A stretch of DNA of 64,000 nt from Fischerella sp. JS2 (GTDB lineage: Bacteria > Cyanobacteriota > Cyanobacteriia > Cyanobacteriales > Nostocaceae): contig NZ_CP135918.1 of the NCBI RefSeq assembly GCF_032393985.1, forward strand, positions 2,046,001 through 2,110,000. Reading direction: 5' to 3'. Positions 27,542-36,304 of this stretch are shown one piece after another (position 1 is the stretch's first letter; each line of letters begins with the position of its first letter). The notes under the pieces were generated by a model. That model was not told the DNA's origin. It ran no database searches and was given only the letters and a program-made list of their open reading frames with translations. The position numbers and the translations under genes were made by a program.

Positions 27542-29056
27542 CTATTTTAGCTGGCGTTGGATGCGATCGCTTAAAGGACTGTGTTTTGATGCTAAACGCG
27601 CCCTTCCAGCTGCTGCCCATTCTTGGAGTTGTTGAATTTGTTCGGTGGCGGTGCGGGCTAAGGGTATGATTTGACTGGCGGCTTCTAAAATGTCATCGGT
27701 AGTGAAGTCGCGATTTTGGCTAAAACCGATGTGCATAGCTTCGATTAAAGTTTGTTCAATTTCTGCACCAGAAAAATCAGGTGTTTCATACGCTAACCTG
27801 TCGACGTCATAACTTTTAATGTTATGGGCGCGTAGTCTTGATAAATGCACATTGAAAATAGCTTTTCTTTCTTCCTGGGTAGGTAAACCGACAAAGAAAA
27901 TTTCATCAAAGCGCCCTTTTCGTAGCATCTCTGGTGGTAAAGCTTGGATGTCGTTAGCGGTAGAAACCACAAACACGGGTGAAGTTTTCTCAGCTAACCA
28001 GGTAATAAATGTACCAAAAACACGACTTGTTGTTCCCGCATCTCCTTTGCTACCAAGTCCTGAGAAGGCTTTATCTATCTCGTCTATCCACAATACACAG
28101 GGGGCGAGGGCTTCGGCTACTTGAATCATTTGACGTGTGCGGGATTCTGATTCGCCTACTAAACCCGCAAATAATCGTCCTACATCTAATCGCAGTAGGG
28201 GTAAGTGCCAATGATGAGCGATCGCTTTCGCTGTTAATGATTTACCAGTTCCCTGGATACCCACTAACAGTAAACCGCGTGGGTGCGGTAATCCGTACTG
28301 TCTCGCCCGTTCGGTAAATGCGCCTCCCCGACGGAGTAACCAATCTTTGAGGTTATCCAATCCGCCGATGTCAGAAATTTGTTCAGTAGCGGGGATAAAA
28401 TCGAGAATCTGGGTTTGGCGGATAGTTTGGCGTTTTTCTTCTAGCACCAGATCCACATCTTCTGGTTGCAATTCACCATGAGTTGCGATCGCTCTTGCCA
28501 ACACCCGACGTATTCTTTCCATTGATAGCCCTTGACAAGAGCGCACCAAATCATCTAAGAATCTGCTGGAGGGAGAATGACCAGTAGCAATTAATAACCG
28601 TTCTACTTCTGAGCGAATTTCGGTGGCGTTAGGTAAAGGAAACTCCACAACAGTCAACACTTCTGTTAAATCATCAGGAATCGCAATTCTCGGCGACAAC
28701 AGAACAATATTTTTTGGTTGAGACTTGAGGAGTTTAGCTAAATTGCGGAGTTTACGAGCAATTGCCACATCATCTAAAAAGCGATGATAGTCCCGCAGTA
28801 TAAATACTCCTGGTGCAGTCGTGGGAATTTTTTCGATAAATTCTAAAGCTTGCAAAGGATTACGTCTCCCAAACCCTTCATCGTTAGGGTTTCCCTGATA
28901 GCCATCCACAAAATCCCAAGTATACACTGGGCGGTTTCCCTGATTTGTTGCTTCTTCCCGGATCGCGGCTTCTAAGCGTTCTTCCTCATAAGTAGGAATA
29001 TAGATCAGGGGATAGCGGGCGCGCAGCAGCAGTTTGAACTCTTCACGGAAGCTCAT
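27542..29056 (-). CDS. ycf46: Ycf46-type AAA family ATPase
   Basis: A 504-residue AAA protein with Walker [17 protein letters not shown], Walker [13 protein letters not shown], sensor 1 FVVSTANDI and an arginine-finger region [15 protein letters not shown]. The N-terminal half ([27 protein letters not shown]) fits the long Ycf46 N-domain, and the overall length agrees with red-algal plastid Ycf46. In cyanobacteria it has been linked to photosynthesis regulation, especially CO2 use; a precise role is not settled to my knowledge. ATG at 29056. Confidence 0.9.
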   Translation of the reverse strand: MSFREEFKLLLRARYPLIYIPTYEEERLEAAIREEATNQGNRPVYTWDFVDGYQGNPNDEGFGRRNPLQALEFIEKIPTTAPGVFILRDYHRFLDDVAIARKLRNLAKLLKSQPKNIVLLSPRIAIPDDLTEVLTVVEFPLPNATEIRSEVERLLIATGHSPSSRFLDDLVRSCQGLSMERIRRVLARAIATHGELQPEDVDLVLEEKRQTIRQTQILDFIPATEQISDIGGLDNLKDWLLRRGGAFTERARQYGLPHPRGLLLVGIQGTGKSLTAKAIAHHWHLPLLRLDVGRLFAGLVGESESRTRQMIQVAEALAPCVLWIDEIDKAFSGLGSKGDAGTTSRVFGTFITWLAEKTSPVFVVSTANDIQALPPEMLRKGRFDEIFFVGLPTQEERKAIFNVHLSRLRAHNIKSYDVDRLAYETPDFSGAEIEQTLIEAMHIGFSQNRDFTTDDILEAASQIIPLARTATEQIQQLQEWAAAGRARLASKHSPLSDRIQRQLK

Positions 29057-29492
29057 AATATTTATGATCTTATTAACGAGTTGTTATTTTACGTAGTTCT
29101 TTATTTCATTTTTCAGGTTTGTACTGCTCTTCACAACTGTTTTATCTTTTTTCTCTGGAAAAGCGAATACAGCAAAAGCGTAGTCAGCAATTCAGTACTT
29201 ACGGAAGAAAGGTAGAGGACAGGAGGCAGGAGGCAGAAGGAACAAAATACATTTTTGCCACTCCAGACTCACACACCACTAGATCACATGGTGCGTTAAG
29301 CGCTCATATAATGTTTTTCGTGAAAAAATAGATCAAAATACGCGCCTAACACACCTTACTGAACTTTTCTCGACTTCTGCAACAAGTGGCTCTATTCCAC
29401 CTTCAGGTGATATAGAGCCTTCCAAAAACTATTCCCAGCCAGAGACTGGGAACGAAGAAATAGCCAAATGACCAATGACAAATGATAAATAA
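29057..29492. other. Intergenic region with hairpins and repeats
   Basis: It holds a GGCAGGAGGCAGAAGG repeat (about 29222-29242), a strong stem (29388-29419: GGCTCTAT-TC-CACCT...AGGTG-AT-ATAGAGCC) and a second stem TTCCCAGCCAGAGACTGGGAA (29432-29452) in direct succession. A 66-codon minus-strand frame here overlaps yceD and looks spurious. The double hairpin may terminate the yceD transcript. Confidence 0.6.
29388..29452. repeat. Tandem hairpins after yceD
   Basis: Stem 1 pairs GGCTCTAT (29388-29395) with ATAGAGCC (29412-29419) and encloses CACCT/AGGTG. Stem 2 pairs TTCCCAG with CTGGGAA around CCAGAGA. The second is a common dispersed palindrome in this group of cyanobacteria. Confidence 0.65.
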
Positions 29493-29999
29493 CTAAGATG
29501 GAAGTTGCTTTTTCAAAGCCTCCAAAGAAGCCCAGCGACGATCTACAGTGTGAGTAGAGGCTGGATCGTGACTTGGTTGAATTCCTGGACAATTCGTGTC
29601 ACAAAGTTGGCGCTGAGGAATTTCCAAGCAGACTTGTTCATATAGCCATTCACCAGGATCAAAATATCCGTGGGGTGACAAAGTTTCTACTAAATCTTCC
29701 ACAGCTATTTCCCGTTCTAAAGGCAAAGAAACTTCTTGCTCTACGGTTTCGTCTAACCAAATTATTTCGGAGGTATCAACCATAAGGCGATGATTGTAAT
29801 TTTGCAAGCAGCGGTTGCAGGTACAAGTAATGATAGTTTCTGCTTGACCAGATACCTCTAAATAATTGCCGCAATGTTGCACACGAACACGGCCACGAAC
29901 TGGTGTTAAGGTATCCAAACCAGACAGGAACTCTTTAACCTGAATCTCCTCTGTCCGCTCCGGTGCTTTGGTTAGCTGCGGAATATAAATTGCGTCCAT
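29493..29999 (-). CDS. yceD: YceD family (DUF177) protein
   Basis: A 168-residue DUF177 protein with the motif TCTCNRCLQNYNHRL followed by an acidic segment (IIWLDETVEQEVSLPLE) and a second Cys pair near the end (LCDTNCPGIQ). Members are needed for normal accumulation of 23S rRNA or sit next to rpmF in other bacteria. Here it closes the ribosome-related cluster that starts with rpmH. ATG at 29999 (MDAIYIPQLTKAPERTEE). Confidence 0.87.
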   Translation of the reverse strand: MDAIYIPQLTKAPERTEEIQVKEFLSGLDTLTPVRGRVRVQHCGNYLEVSGQAETIITCTCNRCLQNYNHRLMVDTSEIIWLDETVEQEVSLPLEREIAVEDLVETLSPHGYFDPGEWLYEQVCLEIPQRQLCDTNCPGIQPSHDPASTHTVDRRWASLEALKKQLPS

Positions 30000-30083
30000 A
30001 GGAATTGTGAGACATTCTCACGACAAATGGTCTATATATATCAGCTATTTTGCCGATAATATTTCTTTATTTTAACTTTTTTG

Positions 30084-30165
30084 GGTTGTTAGTTGTTAGT
30101 TGTTAGTTGTTTGTTGTTAGTTGTTTGGAACCATCAACAATCAACCATCAACTATCAACAATTTC
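30084..30165. repeat. TTAGTTG and CAACAATC heptamer repeats, facing
   Basis: GTTGTTAGTTGTTAGTTGTTAG is followed by CAACAATCAACCATCAACTA, so the block can fold back on itself. It separates khpB from yceD. Confidence 0.75.
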
Positions 30166-30166
30166 A

Positions 30167-30685
30167 CTATTCAGGCAATGCCAGGCGTACAACTAAATTA
30201 CGATGGGGTTCCTTACCCCGGCTGAAAGTTTCTAAATCACTAAACTCTTTTAAAAAGGTATGGACTTGGCGACGTTCAGCCGAACTGAGGGATTTAATTT
30301 CCACTTCTGTTGCTGTGGCCCGGACTTGTTGGGCAGCAGCTTCAGCGATCGCTCGAATTTCTGCTTGTCTGTTGACACGATAGCCGTTCAATTCCACCGT
30401 GTATGAGGCTTGTTCCTCATGAGGTTGATTTAAGTTGAGAGTAGAATTTGCCAGATACTGAATAGCATCTAGCACTACACCATCAGGCCCAATCAAAACC
30501 TGCATTTGTTCTGGTGTCAAATTTGTATGATCAATAGTCAACCAGTAATTATCTGGTTCTTGAGAATCACCCTCAGCGATCGCAGCTACTTCTAAATCAC
30601 CTTTAATTTCAGTATTTATCCCAGTAAGTTGCAGCAGTGTTTTTAACCACTGCTGTCCTCTTGCCATCCGAGAATCGGTCATCAT
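30167..30685 (-). CDS. KhpB/Jag family RNA-binding protein (KH-R3H)
   Basis: About 172 residues with an N-terminal helix, a KH-like domain (LIGPDGVVLDAIQYLANSTLN) and an R3H domain (ERRQVHTFLKEFSDLETFSRG, here residues near 130-155; EPHRNLVVRL). It binds RNA and in many bacteria sits behind yidC, as here. The ATG at 30685 overlaps the yidC stop (TGATG), which points to translational coupling; TTG 30688 and ATG 30682 are alternatives. Confidence 0.88.
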   Translation of the reverse strand: MMTDSRMARGQQWLKTLLQLTGINTEIKGDLEVAAIAEGDSQEPDNYWLTIDHTNLTPEQMQVLIGPDGVVLDAIQYLANSTLNLNQPHEEQASYTVELNGYRVNRQAEIRAIAEAAAQQVRATATEVEIKSLSSAERRQVHTFLKEFSDLETFSRGKEPHRNLVVRLALPE

Positions 30686-31911
30686 CAACCTGTAGCCTTT
30701 TTCTTGGAACTCTTTGGTTCAACTTTCTTAGAACTTTTTGGTTCATTAGAACTCTTTGGTTCATTAGAACTCTTGGGTTCAACTTTCTTAGAACTTTTTG
30801 GCTCAAATGGCAATGTTTTTTGTTGTGCTTCCGCCTGCTTTTCTTGAGTGTCTACAATTTTTTGTAATTCCTCTGGTAGAGGTTCACGAGAAAGGATGTA
30901 AGTTTGTAGAGTTTGGAAAATATTACCAATCACCATATACATCAACACCCCAGCCGGCAAGGGGAAGAACAAAAACATCCCAGAAAAGATTACGGGAGTG
31001 ATTTTGTTAACTGTATCCTGTTGTGGATTGCCACCACTAGAATTTTGTCCGGAAAGAACTTGGCTGACGTAAAGGGTAACGCCAAACAACACTACCATTG
31101 TGACAATATCCCAATGAATAGTGCCATCAGGATCAATTGCCCCGACTCTGCCCAAAGCATCAATAAACAAAAATCCTTTGTCTGCTGCTAATCCTGGAAT
31201 TGTTCCAGTTATAGTAACGTCTCCTGGCTGGAGGGCTTCAATATTGCCTTCAGCATCAATTTTGATTCTGTCTTCCCCTTTTGTAATTTTCCATTGGGGA
31301 ACTAACTTAGTATCTGGGTGTTCTGCCAATACTTCCTGAAATGGCTTCCCGTCAACAGTTTGATATTGAATCTTGGTATGTTCTCCTACTGCTAATTTGT
31401 TACCTCCTGGTAAAATCGCAGTTACCTTAACATGTTCCCCATCCGCAACATAAATGTTTTGGGGGGCAGTGAGAAAAGCTTGGGGTTGAATTCTTTCGAT
31501 TTGTTCGGCAGGAAAGATTTGTAAGTTAACAGTGTAGTTAACACTGGCAAAAGGCGAACCCCGCAAAGTTGCAAATAGCGCTAGTAACACTGGCATTTGC
31601 AACAGTAATGGTAAACATCCAGCTAAAGGATTACCAAATTCCTTTTGGACATTCATCATTTCTTCTTGCTGCTTTTGCGGATCGTCTTTATAACGTTCCT
31701 TGATTTCTTGCATCCGCTTTTGCATCAAAGGTTGGACGATTCGCATCCTTCGCATATTGCGAATTGAGCCAGCACTTAGAGGGTATAGTGCAAAACGAAT
31801 AATCAACGTCAAAGCAACGATCGCCAATCCATAACTTGGCACAATGCTATAGAACAAGTCTATGATTGGCAACATGACGTTGTTGGAAAAAAACCCGATA
31901 CCAAAATCCAT
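30685..31911 (-). CDS. yidC: Membrane protein insertase YidC/Oxa1/Alb3
   Basis: A 408-residue insertase for thylakoid and plasma membrane proteins. It has the Oxa1 core ([33 protein letters not shown]) and late membrane helices ([37 protein letters not shown]). A large soluble insertion of about 130 residues (about 135-265, [15 protein letters not shown] ... [11 protein letters not shown]) lies between helices and resembles a small Ig-like domain. The C-terminal tail is a Lys/Ser/Pro repeat (EPKSSKK and EPKSSN units, residues about 372-405), rich in lysine as expected for ribosome contact. It follows the PH-domain gene and overlaps khpB. Confidence 0.94.
   Translation of the reverse strand: MDFGIGFFSNNVMLPIIDLFYSIVPSYGLAIVALTLIIRFALYPLSAGSIRNMRRMRIVQPLMQKRMQEIKERYKDDPQKQQEEMMNVQKEFGNPLAGCLPLLLQMPVLLALFATLRGSPFASVNYTVNLQIFPAEQIERIQPQAFLTAPQNIYVADGEHVKVTAILPGGNKLAVGEHTKIQYQTVDGKPFQEVLAEHPDTKLVPQWKITKGEDRIKIDAEGNIEALQPGDVTITGTIPGLAADKGFLFIDALGRVGAIDPDGTIHWDIVTMVVLFGVTLYVSQVLSGQNSSGGNPQQDTVNKITPVIFSGMFLFFPLPAGVLMYMVIGNIFQTLQTYILSREPLPEELQKIVDTQEKQAEAQQKTLPFEPKSSKKVEPKSSNEPKSSNEPKSSKKVEPKSSKKKATG
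30700..30806. repeat. Tandem repeat coding the YidC C-terminal tail
   Basis: Words such as GAACTCTTTGGTTCA and AACTTTCTTAGAACTTTTTG recur in imperfect 18-36 base units. On the minus strand they encode EPKSSN and VEPKSSKK repeats. The number of units probably varies between strains. Confidence 0.8.
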
Positions 31912-31964
31912 TATTCTGAATTCAACCTGAGGTAATGTAAATTAACTAGCGATTTTAGGTTTGA

Positions 31965-32050
31965 TTGTTTGTTGTTTGTTGTTTGGAAGAATTATTGACA
32001 ACCAACCAGCAACTACCAACCATCAACAATCAACCAGCAACTACCAACCA
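31965..32050. repeat. TTTGTTG / CAACCAGCAAC heptamer repeats, facing
   Basis: GTTTGTTGTTTGTTGTTTGG is followed by CAACCAGCAACTACCAACCATC. The block lies in the 287-bp gap between yidC and the PH-domain gene and can form a hairpin. Confidence 0.7.
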
Positions 32051-32198
32051 GAATTTAAAAATCGGCTGACTGAATATAATTTATCGAAATCAGGATCTGT
32101 CTGCGACTGTAATTCAACTACGGATAGCCGCACATTTATTGAAGATGGGGAGGTGGGGAGTTGGGGAGATACTTTTACCCCATTACCCCATCACCCCA

Positions 32199-32591
32199 TC
32201 ACTTCTTCGCAGCAGCATTAAAATTGGGATTTTTGGCGGTAACGCGTTCAGTAATGTAATCATAAACTTCGCGGAACTTAGGAACAGCCCGCAGTTCCAG
32301 GCGACTACCATCTCTAAGTGTCAATACCATATCTCCCCATAAGCCAATTCCACGGGGAACTTTGACGATTTTGACAATTTCTGAGTAGATAACGTCACTG
32401 CGATCGCGTCCCATCCAACCCCCAGTGACAGAAACTCGGCGATCAGTAATCCGAAAACGCAGCCATAATGCTCTAACAATCGCTCCTACCGTTAGTGGTA
32501 TACCCACAATCGTTAAGCCAATTAGTATGTTTATTATTAAATCCCCAATGTGGGGGCCGCCTTCAAAATAAACTTCTTCACGAATGCCCAT
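32199..32591 (-). CDS. PH domain-containing membrane protein
   Basis: A 130-residue protein. A hydrophobic N-terminal part (LIINILIGLTIVGIPLTVGAI) is followed by a bacterial PH-like domain (FRITDRRVSVTGGWMGRDRSD; VPRGIGLWGDMVLTLRDGS). The family occurs between rnpA and yidC in many cyanobacteria, as here. It overlaps the end of rnpA by 14 bases. Role unknown; the place suggests a link to membrane insertion. Confidence 0.85.
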   Translation of the reverse strand: MGIREEVYFEGGPHIGDLIINILIGLTIVGIPLTVGAIVRALWLRFRITDRRVSVTGGWMGRDRSDVIYSEIVKIVKVPRGIGLWGDMVLTLRDGSRLELRAVPKFREVYDYITERVTAKNPNFNAAAKK

Positions 32592-32997
32592 TTAATACCT
32601 CAGCTTGTGCCAACAACTGCTCTAATTCTTGCAGAAATTGTTGGGTTACGCACTTAGATTCTGCCGCCGCTGGTTTTACAACTACCACTAGCCGCCATCC
32701 TGGGGACAATTGGGGCAACAATTGATGTAAAGCTGCCGATACTTGTCGCTTGAGGCGGTTACGAACTACTGACCGTTTACTGACTTTAGTGCTAATCGAA
32801 ATACCAATTTTGATTGGGGAAAGTACCGAGTTTGTTGATTTTACGTTATCGTGGGCAGTATCAAGAGAAGGTTTTTTCATGGATGAAGGTCGTAAGGCTC
32901 TCAAAGTCATATAAGAACCATGGCGACGAGTACCTTCCCGGAAAACTGCCTGAAAATCTTTTCGGGATTTTAGCCGATTTGCTTTGGGCAAAGCCAC
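32578..32997 (-). CDS. rnpA: Ribonuclease P protein component
   Basis: A 139-residue basic protein that binds RNase P RNA and helps to mature tRNA 5' ends. Seen are LPKANRLKSRKDFQAVF at the N-terminus and the RNR motif SKRSVVRNRLKRQ, which contacts RNA. There is a family-atypical stretch between them (about residues 38-60, SSMKKPSLDTAHDNVKSTN) that makes it a little longer than usual. The start is GTG at 32997. It lies 24 bp after rpmH and is surely co-transcribed with it. Confidence 0.93.
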   Translation of the reverse strand: MALPKANRLKSRKDFQAVFREGTRRHGSYMTLRALRPSSMKKPSLDTAHDNVKSTNSVLSPIKIGISISTKVSKRSVVRNRLKRQVSAALHQLLPQLSPGWRLVVVVKPAAAESKCVTQQFLQELEQLLAQAEVLNGHS

Positions 32998-33021
32998 AAC
33001 TGTTGTCTAAGTTTCCTTACC

Positions 33022-33156
33022 CTATACGCTTAGGCGATAACGTCCTTTTTTTCTTCTGGCTCGAATTACATTCCTACCATCTGGTGTTTGCATCCTGGCA
33101 CGAAAACCAGATGTTCTCTTCCTCTTCCGGTTTGTTCCCTCTAAAGTTCTCCGCAT
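33022..33156 (-). CDS. rpmH: 50S ribosomal protein L34
   Basis: A 44-residue frame too short for routine ORF lists: [18 protein letters not shown], ending [13 protein letters not shown]. This is L34, with the usual Arg/Lys richness and the GFRARM..PDGRNVI pattern. GAGG lies nine bases before the ATG. It heads the rpmH-rnpA-PH-yidC-khpB cluster. A 164-codon plus-strand frame over this region is its shadow. Confidence 0.97.
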   Translation of the reverse strand: MRRTLEGTNRKRKRTSGFRARMQTPDGRNVIRARRKKGRYRLSV

Positions 33157-33199
33157 ACTTTATATCCTCTTCAGCAATTTTTTATAAAAAGCCACAATC

Positions 33200-33345
33200 T
33201 ATAATTTTATCACTTTTTAGCCAAAAAAAGTTATTAGTCATTAGTCATTTGTCGTTAACTAATGTACAGATGCACTTTTGTGCAATTCTACCAACTACTA
33301 ACCAGTAACCAGTAACCAATGACCAATGACCACTGACTAACTAAC
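33200..33345. repeat. Facing heptamer repeats between rpmH and DUF2808 gene
   Basis: TTATTAGTCATTAGTCATTTG (about 33230-33252) faces AGTAACCAGTAACCAATGACC (about 33302-33330). A degenerate GTACAGATGCACTTTTGTGC hairpin lies between them. Confidence 0.55.
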
Positions 33346-33852
33346 ACTAAGAATCCAAGTTCCCATGTAACTACGCAACGCAGCTGCATCACCAGGGCTA
33401 ACAGTATAGCAGTTGAAATAATAAATGCCTCCGAAAGCTGGATTCCTGACATTAGAAAGCACTATTTCTACACCGGTACCTGCTGGCACAGGTTCTTGGG
33501 GATAAATCATAATCACACCATTTTCTCTATCCCATTTTGCTTCTGTCAGTGGTACTTTTTTGTCTTTTACCCGTACCTCGATCTTGTTAGGATCAAATTT
33601 TCCCTTGTAATAGTTGGGATAGCTGACAACAAATTCCGAAGCAGCGACTTTCATTTTTTTGGCAGGGATTCTTAAACGATACCTATCCCAAGCATTAGTT
33701 TGTCCACCAAAATCCAATCGGAAAGGCAGTTGATTTTCACTTTTAACGCCACTGAACAGCGTAAACCCTGGCAAACTCTGCGCCCAGCTTACGGCTGGGA
33801 GGCTTGTCAGTAAAAAGCCAGTCAGCGCTAAGGCAGAAAATAAACGTCGCAT
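33337..33852 (-). CDS. DUF2808 domain-containing secreted protein
   Basis: A 171-residue protein with a clear signal peptide (MRRLFSALALTGFLLTSLPAVSWA) shown here by its core LFSALALTGFLLTSLPA, and a DUF2808 body (RYRLRIPAKKMKVAASEF; FDPNKIEVRVKDKKVPL; GGIYYFNCYTVSPGD). It should be exported to the periplasm or thylakoid lumen. The ATG at 33852 has AGGAG ten bases before it; a TTG two codons upstream is less likely. Function unknown in the family. Confidence 0.88.
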   Translation of the reverse strand: MRRLFSALALTGFLLTSLPAVSWAQSLPGFTLFSGVKSENQLPFRLDFGGQTNAWDRYRLRIPAKKMKVAASEFVVSYPNYYKGKFDPNKIEVRVKDKKVPLTEAKWDRENGVIMIYPQEPVPAGTGVEIVLSNVRNPAFGGIYYFNCYTVSPGDAAALRSYMGTWILSVS

Positions 33853-34616
33853 AGTCAAGCTCCTGTGGCAGAAATAAATGTGTTGTTTCAGTAACTGGAA
33901 GTAAAGGTTCGTAACTAAACTTTACTACTGACTTTATTAATGTTAGACGTCAAAAACTCAACAAAAGTGCCATCCTGTCTACCACTATGTAAATTTTGAC
34001 GAAAAACTTGGTATTTTCTTTGACATAAAGTCCACTTATGAGTTAGTGAACAGTGTAGGGGTAGAAAGTTCTCATAATTACTAACTTTTTGATAGTTTTA
34101 CTGGAGATAAAACACCCTGAAAATTGAGTTGTATTTCTAAATATGTACAAGTTTATCTAAAATTAAGATTTTTGTTATAAAAATTAAGCGACTTGAACAG
34201 GCGATCGCGAGCAAACTTAAGCTAGATTGGTGGCAGTAAGCATTACTCACAGCAGCAAAAATTCTAAAAACTAGGGGAATTAGTTGGTGAGAAATTAATC
34301 GATATTGCACTATGTAAACAAGACACAACAAAATTTTGCAAACCCTAAAAGAATTTGAAGACATAGATGTAAATTCTGGGGATCAGCATAGGATGTGCAA
34401 TAAATAACCTATAAATGCAAGTATATGTATTGCAACATCCATGAGCGGCACAGTTAGGCTTTGTCTAAGTAGGTAGAGTGGGAAAGCGTAGGAATCAATA
34501 ACAGGAAAAGCCAATAGCTGATAGCCCCACCTGTAGACCAGGAGTGCGTCGAAATACTCATTGGAAAAATTTCACAGCTTGCACCAGAAATAAGTATTTA
34601 ATCTCAAGGAGATTAC
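33853..34616. other. Long divergent intergenic region before transhydrogenase operon
   Basis: 764 bp between the DUF2808 gene (minus) and pntA (plus). No coding frame is convincing; a 75-codon minus-strand frame at 34137-34364 lacks family features. The GC-richer stretch 34440-34560 just before pntA could be a leader RNA, but I recognise no riboswitch or known RNA. Confidence 0.5.
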
Positions 34617-35780
34617 ATGAGAATAGCAGTTGCTAAAGAAATCGAAGTGTGTGAACGTCGTGTGGCATTAGTTCCCGACATCGTAGCGCGGTTAGTTAAA
34701 CAAGGTTTAGAGATTTGGGTAGAAGCTGGTGCGGGTGAACGAGCGTTCTTTAATGATGCTGCCTACGAAGCCGCCGGAGCAACAATAATTGCCGATAGTA
34801 ATAGATTATGGTCAGAAGCAGACATTCTCCTCAAAGTCAGCCCACCACAAGAGCGAGAAGACGGGCGTTCTGAAGTAGATTTACTCAAAGAAGGATCTGT
34901 ATTGATTAGCTTCCTCAATCCTTTAGGGAATCCAGTCATAGCCCAAAAACTAGCAGCACGCAAAGTTACAGCCCTGAGTATAGAGATGATTCCCCGTACC
35001 ACAAGAGCGCAAAGTATGGATGCTTTATCATCACAAGCATCAATCGCAGGTTACAAAGCCGTCCTTATCGCCGCTGCCGCACTGCCAAAATACTTCCCCA
35101 TGCTGACAACTGCTGCTGGTACGATCGCCCCCGCCAAAATATTTGTTATGGGTGCTGGCGTTGCAGGTTTACAAGCGATCGCCACCGCTAGACGCCTGGG
35201 AGCAGTGGTAGAAGCTTTTGATATTCGCCCCGCAGTTAAAGAAGAAGTGCAAAGCCTGGGAGCAAAATTTGTAGAAATCAAATTGGATGAAGAAACAACC
35301 GCCGTCGGTGGTTACGCCAAAGAAATTTCTGAAGCCAGCAAAAAGCGCACTCAAGAAGTAGTCACAGAACACATCAAAAATGCCGATGTCGTTATTACTA
35401 CAGCTCAAGTTCCTGGTAAAAAAGCACCTCTTCTTGTCACAGAAGATATGGTAAAGCAAATGAAACCAGGTTCAGTAATTGTAGACATCGCCGCCGAACA
35501 AGGTGGGAACTGCGCCTGTACTGATCCCGGTAGAGACATTGTTGCCCACGGCGTTACTATTATCGGCCCGATTAATCTACCATCATCGCTCCCAGTCCAT
35601 GCTAGCCAGTTGTATGCCAAGAACTTAACATCTTTAATGCAACTGCTGATTAAAGATAAAGCTGTAGAAGTTAACTTTACCGATGACATTATAGACGCAG
35701 CTTGCATTACCCACGCTGGTGAAATTCGCTCCACACGAATTAAAGAGGCGTTGCAAACCATAACTTCAGCAGTGAGTTAG
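34617..35780 (+). CDS. pntA: NAD(P) transhydrogenase subunit alpha, part 1
   Basis: A 387-residue soluble domain I of proton-translocating transhydrogenase, which moves hydride between NADH and NADP+ using the proton gradient. Seen are MRIAVAKEIEVCERRVALVPD, the RTTRAQSMDALSSQASIAGY block, and the Rossmann loop VMGAGVAGLQAIATARRLGA. The alpha chain is split in this organism, with its membrane part in the next gene. A strong AAGGAGA lies six bases before the ATG. Confidence 0.95.
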   Translation: MRIAVAKEIEVCERRVALVPDIVARLVKQGLEIWVEAGAGERAFFNDAAYEAAGATIIADSNRLWSEADILLKVSPPQEREDGRSEVDLLKEGSVLISFLNPLGNPVIAQKLAARKVTALSIEMIPRTTRAQSMDALSSQASIAGYKAVLIAAAALPKYFPMLTTAAGTIAPAKIFVMGAGVAGLQAIATARRLGAVVEAFDIRPAVKEEVQSLGAKFVEIKLDEETTAVGGYAKEISEASKKRTQEVVTEHIKNADVVITTAQVPGKKAPLLVTEDMVKQMKPGSVIVDIAAEQGGNCACTDPGRDIVAHGVTIIGPINLPSSLPVHASQLYAKNLTSLMQLLIKDKAVEVNFTDDIIDAACITHAGEIRSTRIKEALQTITSAVS

Positions 35781-35788
35781 AAGGGATC

Positions 35789-35824
35789 GGGGATTGGGGG
35801 AGGAACCCCCTGCGTAATAGTCGC
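35789..35824 (-). repeat. Dispersed repeat, GCGACTATTACGCAGGGGG type, copy 2
   Basis: Inverted copy of 8546-8580 with few differences. It sits in the 140-bp gap between the two pnt alpha genes, inside what should be one operon. Confidence 0.65.
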
Positions 35825-35920
35825 TGTCTCACCGCTTGCGCATCTACACACTCCCCCACCTCTTCCCATCATCCCCCAATCCTCAGTCCCCGATCCCCAA
35901 TACCTAAGGATTTTTTCAAC

Positions 35921-36208
35921 ATGACAGAAGCATTAATTGCAGCTTTGTTCGTATTCGTTTTGGCATCGTTTACCGGATTTGAAGTGATCAACAAAGTACC
36001 GCCTACTTTGCATACGCCCTTGATGTCAGGCTCAAACGCGATTTCTGGTATTGCCGTATTAGGGGCAATTGTAGCTTCCGGTGCTAGAGAGTGGAATATC
36101 TCAGTTATTCTCGGTTTGCTTGCTGTGGTACTAGCAACCATCAACGTAGTGGGTGGTTTCCTAGTCACAGATCGAATGTTGCAGATGTTTAAAAAGAAGG
36201 CAAGTTAG
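35921..36208 (+). CDS. NAD(P) transhydrogenase subunit alpha, part 2 (membrane)
   Basis: A 95-residue protein with three membrane helices (LIAALFVFVLASFTGFEVI; GSNAISGIAVLGAIVASG; VILGLLAVVLATINVVGGF), matching the C-terminal membrane part of transhydrogenase alpha (PntAB, alpha-2). It builds part of the proton channel with PntB. It is flanked by pntA and pntB in the standard order, with repeat DNA in both gaps. Confidence 0.94.
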   Translation: MTEALIAALFVFVLASFTGFEVINKVPPTLHTPLMSGSNAISGIAVLGAIVASGAREWNISVILGLLAVVLATINVVGGFLVTDRMLQMFKKKAS

Positions 36209-36285
36209 TGGTTAGTAGATAGTGGTTAATAGTTAACAACCAACTACTAACTGCTAACTACTAACTGCTAACTACTAACTATTCA
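36209..36285. repeat. TTAGTGG / CTAACTA heptamer repeats, facing
   Basis: TTAGTGGTTAGTAGATAGTGG is followed by CCAACTACTAACTGCTAACTA and further ACTAACTGCTA units. The block starts at the stop codon of the alpha-2 gene and can fold into a hairpin inside the operon. Confidence 0.85.
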
Positions 36286-36304
36286 CAATTACCGTGCTTA
36301 TCCT

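Noticed and set aside
32814-33308. 164-codon plus-strand frame
   Set aside because: Antisense shadow of rnpA and rpmH, both of which are certain.
34137-34364. 75-codon minus-strand frame upstream of pntA
   Set aside because: Composition looks random and there are no motifs.
34440-34560. Possible known riboswitch or small RNA before pntA
   Set aside because: No conserved riboswitch core or stable long stem could be recognised by eye.
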